Assembly (NCBI GenBank): GCA_963785765.1
Contig: CAWAWM010000003.1
Span: forward strand, 186,001 to 250,000
Source of the DNA: DATBGO01 sp963785765
Lineage (GTDB): Bacteria > Actinomycetota > Actinomycetes > Streptosporangiales > Streptosporangiaceae
Reading direction: 5' to 3'
DNA length: 64,000 nucleotides
Positions 16,799 to 25,297 of the stretch are shown in pieces. How positions within the stretch are numbered: the stretch's first letter is position 1; every line of letters begins with the position of its first letter. Both the position numbers and the translations under genes were made by a program. The notes beneath the pieces were generated by a model. It was given only the letters and a program-made list of their open reading frames with translations. It ran no database searches and had not been told where the DNA came from.

Positions 16799-16806
16799 GC
16801 CGCTCC

Positions 16807-17760
16807 GTGAGTACACCAAGGTCTCTGGACCTGCCTGACCTTGTCCGCTCTGTGATCTTGCAGACACCGCGCGGCGCTTTCGCGGCACTGTGGTCGCAGC
16901 CCGCTAGCGGCGTGGTCGAGCGCAAGCCGGCGATTCTCGTGCCTGGCTACACCGGCAGCAAGGAAGACTTTATCCCGGTGCTGCAGCCGCTAGCGTCGGC
17001 GGGCCGCTGCGTGGTCGCCTTCGACATGCGCGGTCAGTACCAGAGCGACGGCGCGGCGCACCGGGACGGCTACTCCCCCGACGAACTCGCCACCGACATC
17101 TCGGCAGTGGCCAATGCCATTGCACCCGATGAAGACGAGGTACACCTGCTCGGTCATTCCCTCGGCGGCCTGATCGCGCGGCATGCGGTGCTGGGCCGGG
17201 CCACCGGCGTGGCCTCGCTGACCCTGCTCGGGTCGGGGCCCGGGAGCATCACCGGCCGCAGGCATGAAGTGCTGCGGTCCATGCTCGGCCTGATCGGCGG
17301 CCCGGACCGGGCGGCTGACCCGGGCAGGCTGCGCAGCTGGGCCGAGCAATTGTGGGAGGAGCACCTGGAGCCGCAGGCCCGGGCCGAGGGCGTGGCCGAG
17401 CACATTATCGGGTTCCTGCGCGACCGGCACCTGGCCAACTGCCCGACCGCCCTGGTGGTCATGGGCAACTACCTGCTCAGCTGCCCCGATCGCACCGCCG
17501 AGCTCGCCCGGACCGGCGGCCCTCCCGTCCTGGTCATGTACGGCGAGAACGATGACGCGTGGCCGCCTGAGGTTCAGGACCGGATGGGCAGGCGGCTACG
17601 TGCGCGGCGGGTCTGCATTCCCGGCGCGGCCCATTCGCCCGCGATTGAAGCCCCGGAGACCACCGCGAGCACCCTCACCTCGTTCTGGAACACCGCCGAA
17701 GAGGCCTCCAGGCGCCGCCGCCGGCATGAAATGCACGGTGGCTCGGCAGCTAATCGGTGA
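16807..17760 (+). CDS. Alpha/beta hydrolase
   Basis: 317 residues. Family marks are LVPGYTGSKEDF (oxyanion), VVAFDMRGQYQS, the LGHSLGGLIAR nucleophile elbow (Ser about 117), Asp in YGENDDAWP and His in PGAAHSP. This hydrolase is conserved beside the helicase and the RecB-like gene in actinomycetes; the substrate is unknown. The C-terminus is Arg-rich (EEASRRRRRHEMH). The last 11 bp overlap the convergent RecB-like gene, so the two share a termination region. The GTG start is supported by a TAGGCT box 8 nt upstream. Confidence 0.85.
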   Translation: MSTPRSLDLPDLVRSVILQTPRGAFAALWSQPASGVVERKPAILVPGYTGSKEDFIPVLQPLASAGRCVVAFDMRGQYQSDGAAHRDGYSPDELATDISAVANAIAPDEDEVHLLGHSLGGLIARHAVLGRATGVASLTLLGSGPGSITGRRHEVLRSMLGLIGGPDRAADPGRLRSWAEQLWEEHLEPQARAEGVAEHIIGFLRDRHLANCPTALVVMGNYLLSCPDRTAELARTGGPPVLVMYGENDDAWPPEVQDRMGRRLRARRVCIPGAAHSPAIEAPETTASTLTSFWNTAEEASRRRRRHEMHGGSAANR

Positions 17761-18676
17761 AGTCCGGTGCCAGCGTGTCCTGGTCCGTCCCCCGGATGGC
17801 GAGGCTCGGCGCGGGTTCGGTGATATCGGCCAGGCCATCCCAGGGCCGCCGGGACGCGGTGGCCGCCAGGCCCTCCGGGCAGTGCGCGCGGTAGTCGCAC
17901 CAGCCGCACCATTGACCTGACCGGGGCGGGAAGACCTCGTCACCGCGATCGGCGGCCGGTCCGCTCCGGTACCGCTCATCGGCCGCGGCGCACTCAGCCG
18001 CGATGTCCTCGGCCCGGCTCAGCTGCCGCCCCAGTGACTCGGCCGAATGATCCCAGGCCAGCACCTGGCCGGTCGGGAGATGATGAAGCTCCACCCGCGA
18101 GCACGGCCGCCGCATGACCCGCTGCGCGGCGAGCGCGTACAGCGCGAGCGCCAGCGAGGTCCGCGCGTCGTCGGTGGTCAGCAGGTGCCTGCCGGTCTTG
18201 TAATCCACCACGACCAGCTGGCCGCTGCCATCGGCCAGACGGCGGTCATCCAGCCGGTCGATCCGGCCGGACACCGCGATCAGCTCGGTACGGGTGGCCA
18301 CCGTCCGTTCCACCCCGGCCGGCTCGCAGGCGGGATCAAGGCCGCTCACGTAACGCTCCACCATGGTCCTGGCCCGGCCGCGATAGCGCACGGACTGGGC
18401 CGCGTCCGCGAATCCCTCCTCGATCCAGCCGCGCTCCAGCAGGTCACCCGCGGCTGGCACGCTGCGCTCCCGCAGTGGCAGCCGCCACCAGCCGGCCAGC
18501 GCGTTATGCACGCTCGCGCCGACGCTGTTGTGCGCCCACGGCGGTCCCTTGGGGGGCGCCGGCCGGTCCAGATAAGTCATCCGGTACCTGCGCGGGCAAT
18601 CGAGCCACGCGCCCAGCCTGGTCGGCGTGCACGCGTACAGCCGGCGTGGCATGCCCTCGAAACCGAGTTGCTCCAC
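17750..18676 (-). CDS. PD-(D/E)XK (RecB-family) nuclease with probable Fe-S cluster
   Basis: 308 residues from the GTG at 18676. The N-terminal region has YACTPTRLGAWLDCPRRYRMTY, the nuclease core ends in LVVVDYKTGRHL (catalytic DxK), and the C-terminal CGWCDYRAHCPEG supplies three Cys that, with the Cys of DCPRRY, match the 4Fe-4S staple of AddB/Cas4-type nucleases. No helicase domain is present. It probably processes DNA ends in repair; the partner is unknown. The ATG at 18652 is an alternative start. It is convergent with and overlaps the hydrolase gene. Confidence 0.85.
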   Translation of the reverse strand: MEQLGFEGMPRRLYACTPTRLGAWLDCPRRYRMTYLDRPAPPKGPPWAHNSVGASVHNALAGWWRLPLRERSVPAAGDLLERGWIEEGFADAAQSVRYRGRARTMVERYVSGLDPACEPAGVERTVATRTELIAVSGRIDRLDDRRLADGSGQLVVVDYKTGRHLLTTDDARTSLALALYALAAQRVMRRPCSRVELHHLPTGQVLAWDHSAESLGRQLSRAEDIAAECAAADERYRSGPAADRGDEVFPPRSGQWCGWCDYRAHCPEGLAATASRRPWDGLADITEPAPSLAIRGTDQDTLAPDFTD

Positions 18677-18734
18677 GACCCCATCCTGGCCCGCTGGTCT
18701 GACAGTCACCACAGCGGAAGGCCGGCCAGCTCGG

Positions 18735-19352
18735 TTACTGGTCGGTGGTGTCGGCGAGGAACCCGTCCGGGCCAGCCGAGACCCAGGAATCGAAGCGCTT
18801 CTCCGCCGCCCCGACGGTGAACTCGGCGCCATGCCCGGGGAGCACCCTGGTCTGGGCGGGCAGCGTCAGCACCGCCGCGCCGATGGAACTCAGCTGGCGG
18901 CTGAAATCAGGAAAGCCGTCCTCGTGGGCCACCGGGCCGCTGGCGCTGAGCACGTCACCGGTGAAGATCACGCCGAGGTCCTCGCAGTACAGGCAGACGG
19001 AGCCCGGACTGTGACCGGGAGCGTGCAGCACCTCCAGCGAGACGTCGGCCACCTCGAAGATGCCGCCGTCTTCCATCTCGATCTCGGGGTCCTCGGAATG
19101 GACCTCGCGCCAGGACACCCGGTCCGCCGGATGCAGCGCGACCGGCGCCTCGTCCTCGGCGGCTACCTCCAGCGCGGCCGCGGAGTGCGCGGCATGGCCG
19201 TGCGTGCAGATGACCGCGAGCACCGCCCGGTCGCCCACCTTGTCGCGTACCGCCTGCGCGTCGCCACCGGGATCCACCACGATGACCTCGTCGTCATCGC
19301 CGATGACCCAGGAGTTGACCGCCTCGGCCACCTGCTCTATCCGCGCTTCCAT
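18735..19352 (-). CDS. MBL-fold hydrolase with altered metal motif
   Basis: 205 residues, about the size of glyoxalase II-like metallo-beta-lactamase-fold enzymes. The motif order is kept: VIVVDPGGD, CTHGHAAH (about 49-56), APGHSPGSVC, IFTGDVL and LPGHGAEF. The metal motif HxHxDH reads HGHAAH, so the Asp that ligates the second metal is Ala; the other ligands (His, Asp, His) remain. Either activity uses one metal or the protein has lost hydrolase function. It lies between the RecB-like gene and a repeat array. The substrate is not inferable. Confidence 0.8.
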   Translation of the reverse strand: MEARIEQVAEAVNSWVIGDDDEVIVVDPGGDAQAVRDKVGDRAVLAVICTHGHAAHSAAALEVAAEDEAPVALHPADRVSWREVHSEDPEIEMEDGGIFEVADVSLEVLHAPGHSPGSVCLYCEDLGVIFTGDVLSASGPVAHEDGFPDFSRQLSSIGAAVLTLPAQTRVLPGHGAEFTVGAAEKRFDSWVSAGPDGFLADTTDQ

Positions 19353-19391
19353 GCGGACCTGCCTTCCTTGCTAGCGCTGGTTCTCGCGCTG

Positions 19392-19512
19392 CGTTGCTGG
19401 CGCTGGTCTTGCCGGCGCCGGTCTTGCTGGCTGGTCTTGCTGGCTGGTCTTGCTGGCACTGGTCTTGCTGGCACTGGTCTTGCTGGCACTCGTCTTGCTG
19501 GCACTGGTCCTG
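19392..19512. repeat. Tandem repeat array, 15-bp unit
   Basis: About eight copies of CTTGCTGGCACTGGT-type units, degenerate at the left end and near-perfect in the middle, lie upstream of the MBL gene. No gene is visible between the MBL start and the PHP stop (a 416-bp gap). Confidence 0.9.
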
Positions 19513-19666
19513 CCCGCGGCCGGCTGGCGTGCGCCCGGCGATCCGGGTCAGCAGCTCGACCCTACTGTCGCGGAGCACCCGCTGAATGGCACCGGAAACC
19601 AAATCGACAGCCACAGCAATACCACTACCGCACCAATGGCTTCCGCGAACGCGGCAATATCCCCGT

Positions 19667-19721
19667 TACCGCATTCCAGCTACCGCATCCCGGCTACCGC
19701 ATTCCCGCTACGCATTCCTGC
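19667..19721. repeat. Tandem repeat, 14-bp unit
   Basis: Four copies of TACCGCATTCCCGC-like units lie in the same gap as the preceding 15-bp array, with an unrelated unit sequence. The remainder of 19513-19768 shows nothing I can name. Confidence 0.85.
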
Positions 19722-19768
19722 TGCCGCTGGACGAACAGCATGGCGACCGCGATCGCCCGGCCGGGAGT

Positions 19769-20617
19769 TCATCCCCCGCCCGCCGGTGCGGCACCGGTGG
19801 CCTGCGCAATCAGCCGTTGGTAGCTTTCGGGCGAGATCGTATCGCAGCCGATCCGGTACCCGGTCAAAGCCCCGTGATCATCGCTTCCGCCGGACGCGAC
19901 GAGTCCGAGGTCAGCGGCGAGCGCCCGGAGGTGCTCCCGTTGCGCCTGATCGTGGTCTGGATGATCGACTTCGATCCCGGTCAGGCCGGCCGCGGCGAGC
20001 CGCGCAATGGCCTGGTCGCTGATCACCCAGCCGCGTGACCCCGCCCGGGGATGCGCGAGCACCGTCACCCCGCCCGCCCCGCGGACCAGGCCGATCGCCC
20101 GGACCGGATCCAGTGCGTAGCGCGGCACGTGGGCGCGGCCGCCAGTGCCGATCCAGTCCGGGCTGAATGCGTCCGCCGGGCTGGCCACCACCCCGGAGTC
20201 GGCCAGCGCCCGGGCCACGTGCGGCCTGCCGACCACGCCGTCGCCAGCGATGGCGCTGACCTGCTCCCAGGTGACCGGGGCGCCCAGTTCCGTCAGCCTG
20301 CCCACCATCGCGCGGGCCCGGTCGATCCGGCTGCTGCGGATGGCCGCGCACTCGGCGGCCAGTTCCGGCTCGGCCGGGTCGAACAGGTAACCAAGCAGGT
20401 GCAGGCTGTGGCCGTCCAGGCGGCAGGAGAGCTCCATCCCGGGGACCAGGGTCAGGCCGGACGGCAGCGCGGCACGGGCTTCGGCGTGCCCGGCGACGGT
20501 GTCGTGGTCGGTCAGTGCGATCACGTCAAGGCCGGCCCCGCGGGCCCGGCGCATCACCTCGGCGGGCGGGCAGGTGCCGTCTGATGCAGTGCTGTGGCTA
20601 TGCAGATCGGCGCGCAC
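19769..20617 (-). CDS. PHP-domain phosphoesterase (RNase AM / nucleoside bisphosphate phosphatase-like)
   Basis: 282 residues. PHP motifs in order: DLHSHSTASDGT (residues 3-14), LTDHDTVAGH, GMELSC, LAHPRAGSRGW and GSDDHG, matching the trinuclear metal site of the YciV/TrpH group that removes 3' phosphate from pAp-like nucleotides and trims RNA 5' ends. The GTG at 20617 is chosen because it directly precedes the first metal motif and TAAGGT lies 8 nt upstream. The DUF6758 gene ends 11 bp upstream on the same strand. Confidence 0.85.
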   Translation of the reverse strand: MRADLHSHSTASDGTCPPAEVMRRARGAGLDVIALTDHDTVAGHAEARAALPSGLTLVPGMELSCRLDGHSLHLLGYLFDPAEPELAAECAAIRSSRIDRARAMVGRLTELGAPVTWEQVSAIAGDGVVGRPHVARALADSGVVASPADAFSPDWIGTGGRAHVPRYALDPVRAIGLVRGAGGVTVLAHPRAGSRGWVISDQAIARLAAAGLTGIEVDHPDHDQAQREHLRALAADLGLVASGGSDDHGALTGYRIGCDTISPESYQRLIAQATGAAPAGGG

Positions 20618-20625
20618 ACCGGCTG

Positions 20626-20631
20626 ACCTTA
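20626..20631 (-). promoter_or_regulatory. Putative leaderless -10 box of the PHP gene
   Basis: TAAGGT with 8 nt to the GTG at 20617; it overlaps the end of the upstream gene. Confidence 0.45.
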
Positions 20632-21147
20632 GTCGGGCAACAGCGGGGACCGCCCGCCATAGGGCAAGTTCAGGTCCTGGCCGCCCTCGCGCAGATCCCG
20701 GAGGGCCAGCGGCTCGGCGAGCAGCAGGCCGGCCGTGTCGGGCCACAGGACCAGCCAGAGCCAGTGGCCCATGACCTCGCCGGCGAAGGCGGCCCGGCGC
20801 GGCGCGTCCACATGCCAGAGCGGGAACTCATGCTTGCTGACCTCAGCGAACGCGTGCGGTGCGCTGGCGGCGAAACCGGCGCCTGGATCCGGTCCGGCCA
20901 GTCCGGCGAACTGGGCCCCCAGGCCCAGCCCGAGTTCCTCGGAGATGATCAGCATCTCGGCCGGGCCGCCGAACGGGTTCGGGCCGGACAGGGCTACCGC
21001 ACTGCCGCACGTCCCGCCGCGGTCATCCCGGGCGCCCGCGAACCCAGTGACCAGCCAGCCAGCGGGCAGGGGCCAGGGTAGCCAGACCGGCACCGCCGCG
21101 CTGCGCAGCAGCTCCGGCAGGCCGCCTCCGGTGAACGACACCGTCAT
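20629..21147 (-). CDS. DUF6758 family protein, short form lacking the zinc ribbon
   Basis: 172 residues. The body matches the family: VPVWLPWPLPAGWLVTGFAGARDDRGG, LGLGLGAQFAGL, and HWLWLVLWPDTAGLLL near the end. Typical members begin with a CxxC...C zinc ribbon of about 45 residues; here the protein starts directly with MTVSFTGGGLPELLRSAAVPVW, and the upstream DNA encodes no CPxC motif in any frame I checked. TACGGT 8 nt before the ATG supports this short start. It is next to the PHP gene, as in other actinomycetes. Function unknown. Confidence 0.7.
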   Translation of the reverse strand: MTVSFTGGGLPELLRSAAVPVWLPWPLPAGWLVTGFAGARDDRGGTCGSAVALSGPNPFGGPAEMLIISEELGLGLGAQFAGLAGPDPGAGFAASAPHAFAEVSKHEFPLWHVDAPRRAAFAGEVMGHWLWLVLWPDTAGLLLAEPLALRDLREGGQDLNLPYGGRSPLLPD

Positions 21148-21155
21148 GACTACTG

Positions 21156-21161
21156 ACCGTA
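21156..21161 (-). promoter_or_regulatory. Putative leaderless -10 box of the DUF6758 gene
   Basis: TACGGT with 8 nt to the ATG at 21147. Confidence 0.45.
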
Positions 21162-21295
21162 ACCAGTTGATCGCACCACGTCTGCTACTGTGCTCCGCTT
21201 TGGACGGACGTAAACGAGCCAGGTTGCGCAACCCGGACCGGAGTGGCCGCAAACCTGCCGAAATGACCGCTGCGGCGCGGCGGGATACTGATCTC

Positions 21296-21700
21296 GTGAC
21301 CGGTCAGGTGATCCAGTGCGTGGGCGCGGTGATCAGGGACGCGGCCGGGCGGTTGCTGCTGATCAGGCGAGGCCACGAGCCAGGCGCCGGGCTGTGGTCG
21401 CTGCCGGGCGGCCGGATCGAGCCGGGCGAGTCCGACGAGCAGGCCGTGGTCAGGGAGATCGCGGAGGAAACCGGGCTGGCGGTCAGCTGCGGCAGCCTGC
21501 TCGGCACCGCCACGCTGCCGGGCACCGCCGGGGCGAGCATCGAAGTGCGGGACTACCGGGCGACCGTCACGGGCGGTGACCTCGAGGCCGGCGATGACGC
21601 GGCTGACGCCCGGTGGGTTGCGCCCGCCGATATGGCCAGCCTGCCGCTGACTCCGGGGCTCGCGGAGTTCCTGCGGGCCTGGGAGAGCCCGGCCGGATAG
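21296..21700 (+). CDS. NUDIX hydrolase
   Basis: 134 residues. The Nudix box is complete: GGRIEPGESDEQAVV followed by REIAEETGL (GX5EX7REUXEEXGU), at about residues 38-60. It is preceded by the typical LLLIRRGHEPGAGLWSLPG strand-loop. The short length and lack of extra domains fit an MutT-like nucleotide or nucleotide-sugar pyrophosphatase; the substrate cannot be read. The GTG at 21296 is chosen from family alignment memory; an in-frame ATG at 21263 is the alternative, and neither has a clear Shine-Dalgarno sequence. It is divergent from DUF6758. Confidence 0.85.
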   Translation: MTGQVIQCVGAVIRDAAGRLLLIRRGHEPGAGLWSLPGGRIEPGESDEQAVVREIAEETGLAVSCGSLLGTATLPGTAGASIEVRDYRATVTGGDLEAGDDAADARWVAPADMASLPLTPGLAEFLRAWESPAG

Positions 21701-21801
21701 TTGCGTCAGCGGCTGGTTACTATTTGTGATTGAGGCTGCTGGCCGGTTGAGCCTCGCGTGGCTCGCCGGCCCTGGCTGTGCCAACGGGGGAATGTCACGA
21801 T

Positions 21802-22974
21802 GTGCTGCTCGACCTGCCGCGGCGCCGGATGACCAGATCACGGGCCGGGCGCCGGCTGCTGCTCGCAGCCGTGGTGCTCATCGCGGTGGCGCTGGTGGCC
21901 GGGATCGATGGCTGGATAGTCCGGCACCTCGGTGCCCATTCCGCCACTGACCGGGGCGCCGACAGTTATCTGAGCGGGATCGCGTGTCCAACCGCCACCA
22001 CCTGCTGGGCGGTCGGCCAGAGTGCTGTCGCGCGCGGCGGTAACACCTCGTCAGAGGCCCGGTCCCAGCTGATCGAGCGTGAAACTGGTGGTGCGTGGCA
22101 CCGGGTGGCGGCGCCGGCGGCGCCGGGCCCTGATCTGGCCCTGACCGCTATCACCTGCCCGGCCAGCCGGGACTGCTGGGCAGTCGGCGGGAGCAGCCAG
22201 AGCGGGCCCGCCATCATCGAGCACTGGTCCGGCGGATCCTGGCACCTGACCCGCTCGCCCACGCTGCGGGGCGGTCAGCTGACGAGCGTCAGCTGCGCAT
22301 CGGTGAGCCTGTGCTGGGCTTCGGGAGGAAAGCAGACCCACCGGGACGCGACGTCGGATGTCCTCGAGCAGTGGGACGGGACCGGCTGGCGGCTGATTTC
22401 CGGCCTCGACGGCGGCCTGCAGCCCACGCTGTTCACCTGCCCCGCGGCTGGCCACTGCCTGATCGCCGGCCTGCGCGGCGGCACCGCGACGGCGGTCAGC
22501 TACAACCTGGGTCAGTGGAGCCCGGTCACGTTGCCCGCACGCGCGCAGACCCGGCCGGGCTTGACGGGACCGCGGGGATCGGCGGCGGCGCGGCTTCCCG
22601 ACTTCCTGGCCTGCGCTGACCCGACCAGCTGTCTGGCGGTGCTGCGGTCCGGGCGGGGCCTGGTCACCGAGCACTGGAACGGCAGCTCCTGGACGCCCGC
22701 CGCGGGCCGCCCGCCGCCCTACCTGGCCGAGCTGGCCTGCGCCGGCGGCCGCGGCTGCTGGCTGCTCGGCACCTCAGATGCGCTCACGCCGCTGGCGCTG
22801 CGCTGGACGAACGGCAGCTGGCTCCGGACGCCGGTCACCGGCGCCAGCCAGCGCGGCTACTTCGGCGACCTGGCCTGCGGGACCAGATGCTGGGCGATCG
22901 GCGGCCGGACGAGCACGCTGGGTGATGGGAGCGCCTATTCCCACCCGCTTACCGGGCCGGTGGCTGGAACCTGA
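21802..22974 (+). CDS. Membrane-anchored or secreted Cys-repeat beta-propeller-like protein
   Basis: 390 residues. An Arg-rich start and a hydrophobic segment (RRLLLAAVVLIAVALVAG) indicate a signal anchor. The rest has about seven repeats built around a Cys pair: ACPTATTCWAVG, TCPASRDCWAVG, SCASVSLCWASG, TCPAAGHCLIAG, ACADPTSCLAVL, ACAGGRGCWLLG and ACGTRCWAIGG, each followed by a W-containing strand (EHWSGGSWH). This suggests a disulfide-pinned propeller outside the cell. I know of similar uncharacterised proteins in actinomycetes. The GTG at 21802 follows GGGGGA; GTG 21778 and ATG 21829 are alternatives. Confidence 0.7.
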   Translation: MLLDLPRRRMTRSRAGRRLLLAAVVLIAVALVAGIDGWIVRHLGAHSATDRGADSYLSGIACPTATTCWAVGQSAVARGGNTSSEARSQLIERETGGAWHRVAAPAAPGPDLALTAITCPASRDCWAVGGSSQSGPAIIEHWSGGSWHLTRSPTLRGGQLTSVSCASVSLCWASGGKQTHRDATSDVLEQWDGTGWRLISGLDGGLQPTLFTCPAAGHCLIAGLRGGTATAVSYNLGQWSPVTLPARAQTRPGLTGPRGSAAARLPDFLACADPTSCLAVLRSGRGLVTEHWNGSSWTPAAGRPPPYLAELACAGGRGCWLLGTSDALTPLALRWTNGSWLRTPVTGASQRGYFGDLACGTRCWAIGGRTSTLGDGSAYSHPLTGPVAGT

Positions 22975-23899
22975 TCGTCCTGGTCAGGCCGGCGGCGCGG
23001 CCCCGGCTCGCGCAGCCGAGTGCCAGCTTGCGCGAGGCCTCGTCGATCATCTCGCCGTCCAGCATGGCCGCCCCGCGGCTCTCCACGGTCGTGTAGTAGT
23101 CGTAGGCCTCGAGAATGAGCTCAGCACGGTCGTAGTCGGCCTGGCCAGGGGCGAAGGCCTCGTTGACGACCTCGATCTGGCCCGGGTGCAGCACCCATTT
23201 CCCGTCGTAGCCGAGGGCCGCGGCACCGCCCGCCGCCTGGCGCAGGCCGTCGACATCGCCGATGGCCGCATACGGCCCGTCGATCGCCTGCAGCCCGTAA
23301 CTGCGGGCTGCCACCAGCATGCGCATCTTCGGGTACCCGAAGGCGTCGCCTGGGTAGCCAGCGGGCGGCAGGCCGACTTGCAAGGACCGCATGCCGACGC
23401 TGGCCATGAAGTCAGCCGGGCCGAAGACCAGGGCCGCCAGCCGGTCCGAGGCGGCGGCGATGGCGTTCACCTCCGCCAGCCCGCGTGCGTCCTCGATCTG
23501 AGCCTCGATCCCGATCTGTCCCGGCGGCAGGCCGGTCTCCTGCTCGACCTGGCCGAGCAGCAGGTCAAGCCAGCTCACCTGGGCAGCGCTGGATACCTTC
23601 GGGAGCACGATGGCGTCGAGCTGCCGTCCGGCCTGCTCGACGACGTCGATCACGTCACGGTAGGCCCAGCGGGTGGTGGCGCCGTTGACCCGCACGGCCC
23701 GGATCTTGGCTCCCCAGTCACCGGAGACCAGCGCGGCGATGACGCTGCGGCGGGCCGCCGGCTTGGCATCAGGGGCGACCGCGTCTTCCAGGTCGAGGAA
23801 AATCTCGTCGGCGGGAAGGCCCTGAGCCTTCTCCAGGAATCTCGGGCTGCTGCCCGGCACGGCGAGAACTGAGCGCCTGGGCCGATGCTCACGGGTCAC
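22949..23899 (-). CDS. HpcH/HpaI aldolase / citrate lyase family protein (CoA-ester lyase)
   Basis: 316 residues. CitE-like marks: RRSVLAVPGSSPRFLEKA, the DEIFLDLEDAVAP metal loop, LPKVSSAAQV, GIEAQIEDARGL (catalytic Glu), FGPADFMAS and GKWVLHPGQIEVVN. Members cleave malyl-CoA, methylmalyl-CoA or citramalyl-CoA; the conserved GPADF and KWVLHP segments fit the actinobacterial L-malyl-CoA/beta-methylmalyl-CoA lyase type. The substrate is not decided here. The GTG has TATGCT 8 nt upstream. The 3' end overlaps the Cys-repeat gene by 26 bp, convergently. Confidence 0.85.
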   Translation of the reverse strand: MTREHRPRRSVLAVPGSSPRFLEKAQGLPADEIFLDLEDAVAPDAKPAARRSVIAALVSGDWGAKIRAVRVNGATTRWAYRDVIDVVEQAGRQLDAIVLPKVSSAAQVSWLDLLLGQVEQETGLPPGQIGIEAQIEDARGLAEVNAIAAASDRLAALVFGPADFMASVGMRSLQVGLPPAGYPGDAFGYPKMRMLVAARSYGLQAIDGPYAAIGDVDGLRQAAGGAAALGYDGKWVLHPGQIEVVNEAFAPGQADYDRAELILEAYDYYTTVESRGAAMLDGEMIDEASRKLALGCASRGRAAGLTRTIRFQPPAR

Positions 23900-23907
23900 A
23901 GCTGCCG

Positions 23908-23913
23908 AGCATA
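23908..23913 (-). promoter_or_regulatory. Putative leaderless -10 box of the CitE-like gene
   Basis: TATGCT with 8 nt to the GTG at 23899. It faces the mrp promoter across a 75-bp spacer. Confidence 0.5.
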
Positions 23914-23962
23914 GTCAGCCCACAATCCCCGCCGCGCGTTCGACGGGGGATCGCGGGCTTCG

Positions 23963-23968
23963 TAGCAT
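23963..23968 (+). promoter_or_regulatory. Putative leaderless -10 box of mrp
   Basis: TAGCAT with 6 nt to the ATG at 23975; a weak TTCGAC lies 18 bp upstream as a possible -35. Confidence 0.5.
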
Positions 23969-23974
23969 GGGGCC

Positions 23975-25126
23975 ATGACCTCCCCGTCCGCGCTGTCTGC
24001 GCCGCCGACCATCGATCAGGTGACCCACGCGCTGTCCGGCGTCAATGACCCGGAGATCAGGCGCCCCATCACCGAACTCGGGATGGTCAAGAACATCGAG
24101 GTGGCGGCCGACGGCGCGGTGCGCGTCGAGGTGTGGCTGACGGTCGCGGGCTGCCCGCTGCGCGACACCATCACCCGCGAGGTCACGGCGGCGGTGAGCG
24201 CGCTGGCCGGCGTGTCCAGGGTGGCTGTCGAGCTCGATGTGATGAGCGAGGAGCAGCGCCGCAACCTGCAAAGCAGCCTCCGCGGCGGCAAGCCGGAGCG
24301 CGAGATCCCGTTCGCCAACCCGGCCTCCCTCACCAAGGTGTACGCGGTAGCGAGCGGCAAGGGCGGCGTCGGCAAATCGTCGGTAACCGTCAACCTGGCC
24401 GCGGCGCTGGCGGCCGCCGGGCAGAAGGTCGGGCTACTGGACGCCGACATCTACGGGCACTCGATACCCCGGATGCTGGGCGTCACCGGGCGGCCGACCC
24501 AGGTCGAGCAAATGATCATGCCGCCGTCCGCGCACGGGGTGCGGGCGATCTCCAGCGGGATGCTCAAGAAGGGCAACGAGCCGCTGCCGCTGCGCGGCCC
24601 GATCCTGCACCGGCTGCTTCAGCAGTTCCTGGCCGATGTCTACTGGGGTGACCTGGACGTCCTGCTGCTTGACCTGCCCCCAGGCACCGGTGACGTGGCG
24701 ATCTCAGCAGCCCATCTGGTGCCGGGCTCTGAGCTGATCGTGGTGACCACCCCGCAGCTGGCCTCGGCGGAGGTGGCCGAGCGGGCCGGATCGCTCGCGG
24801 CCCAGTTGCATCAGCGCATCGTCGGGGTGATCGAGAACATGGCCTACATGCCCTGCCCGCACTGCGGCGAGCGGATCGAGGTATTCGGCTCAGGGGGCGG
24901 CGCCGCGGTCGCGCAGACACTCTCCCGCGTGGTCGGCGCCCAGGTGCCTGTACTCGGCGAGATCCCGATCGACCTGCGGCTCCGCGAAGCCGGCGACGCT
25001 GGTATCCCGCTGGTGCTGTCTCACCCCGAGTCCCCCGCCGCGCAAGAACTCACCAAGATCGCCGGCATGCTGGCTAACCGGTCCCGAAGCCTGGCCGGCC
25101 GCCCGCTCGGCCTGACTCCAGCGTGA
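23975..25126 (+). CDS. mrp: Mrp/ApbC family Fe-S cluster carrier ATPase
   Basis: 383 residues. The N-terminal MIP18-type domain (about 10-95; VNDPEIRRPITELGMV) is followed by a P-loop ATPase with the deviant Walker A GKGGVGKSS (about 128-136), LLDADIYGHS, LLDLPPGTGD, and the CPHC motif (MPCPHCGERIEVFG, about 290) that binds a bridging Fe-S cluster between two subunits. The protein loads Fe-S clusters onto apoproteins in the cytosol. It sits downstream of tatB in convergent orientation, the same place as in the mycobacterial sigE-htrA-tatB-mrp neighbourhood. Confidence 0.95.
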   Translation: MTSPSALSAPPTIDQVTHALSGVNDPEIRRPITELGMVKNIEVAADGAVRVEVWLTVAGCPLRDTITREVTAAVSALAGVSRVAVELDVMSEEQRRNLQSSLRGGKPEREIPFANPASLTKVYAVASGKGGVGKSSVTVNLAAALAAAGQKVGLLDADIYGHSIPRMLGVTGRPTQVEQMIMPPSAHGVRAISSGMLKKGNEPLPLRGPILHRLLQQFLADVYWGDLDVLLLDLPPGTGDVAISAAHLVPGSELIVVTTPQLASAEVAERAGSLAAQLHQRIVGVIENMAYMPCPHCGERIEVFGSGGGAAVAQTLSRVVGAQVPVLGEIPIDLRLREAGDAGIPLVLSHPESPAAQELTKIAGMLANRSRSLAGRPLGLTPA

Positions 25127-25142
25127 CTGCGCTGGTGCCGCG

Positions 25143-25265
25143 GTCCTAAAGAGTCACTGTCCTAAGTGTCACCGTCCTAAGTGTCACTGGCCCAGTGTCA
25201 CTGCCCTATGGGGCACTGTCCTAAGTGACACCGCCCCAGTGTCACTGCCCGGGTGTCACTGCCCC
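25143..25265. repeat. Tandem repeat array, about 15-bp unit
   Basis: About eight imperfect copies of GTGTCACTGTCCTAA-type units lie between the convergent mrp and tatB genes. Interspersed GTGACA/TGTCAC could pair locally, but no clear terminator stem is formed. Confidence 0.85.
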
Positions 25266-25297
25266 TGCCCCGGTCTGACCTGGCCGTTGCGCGCTGG

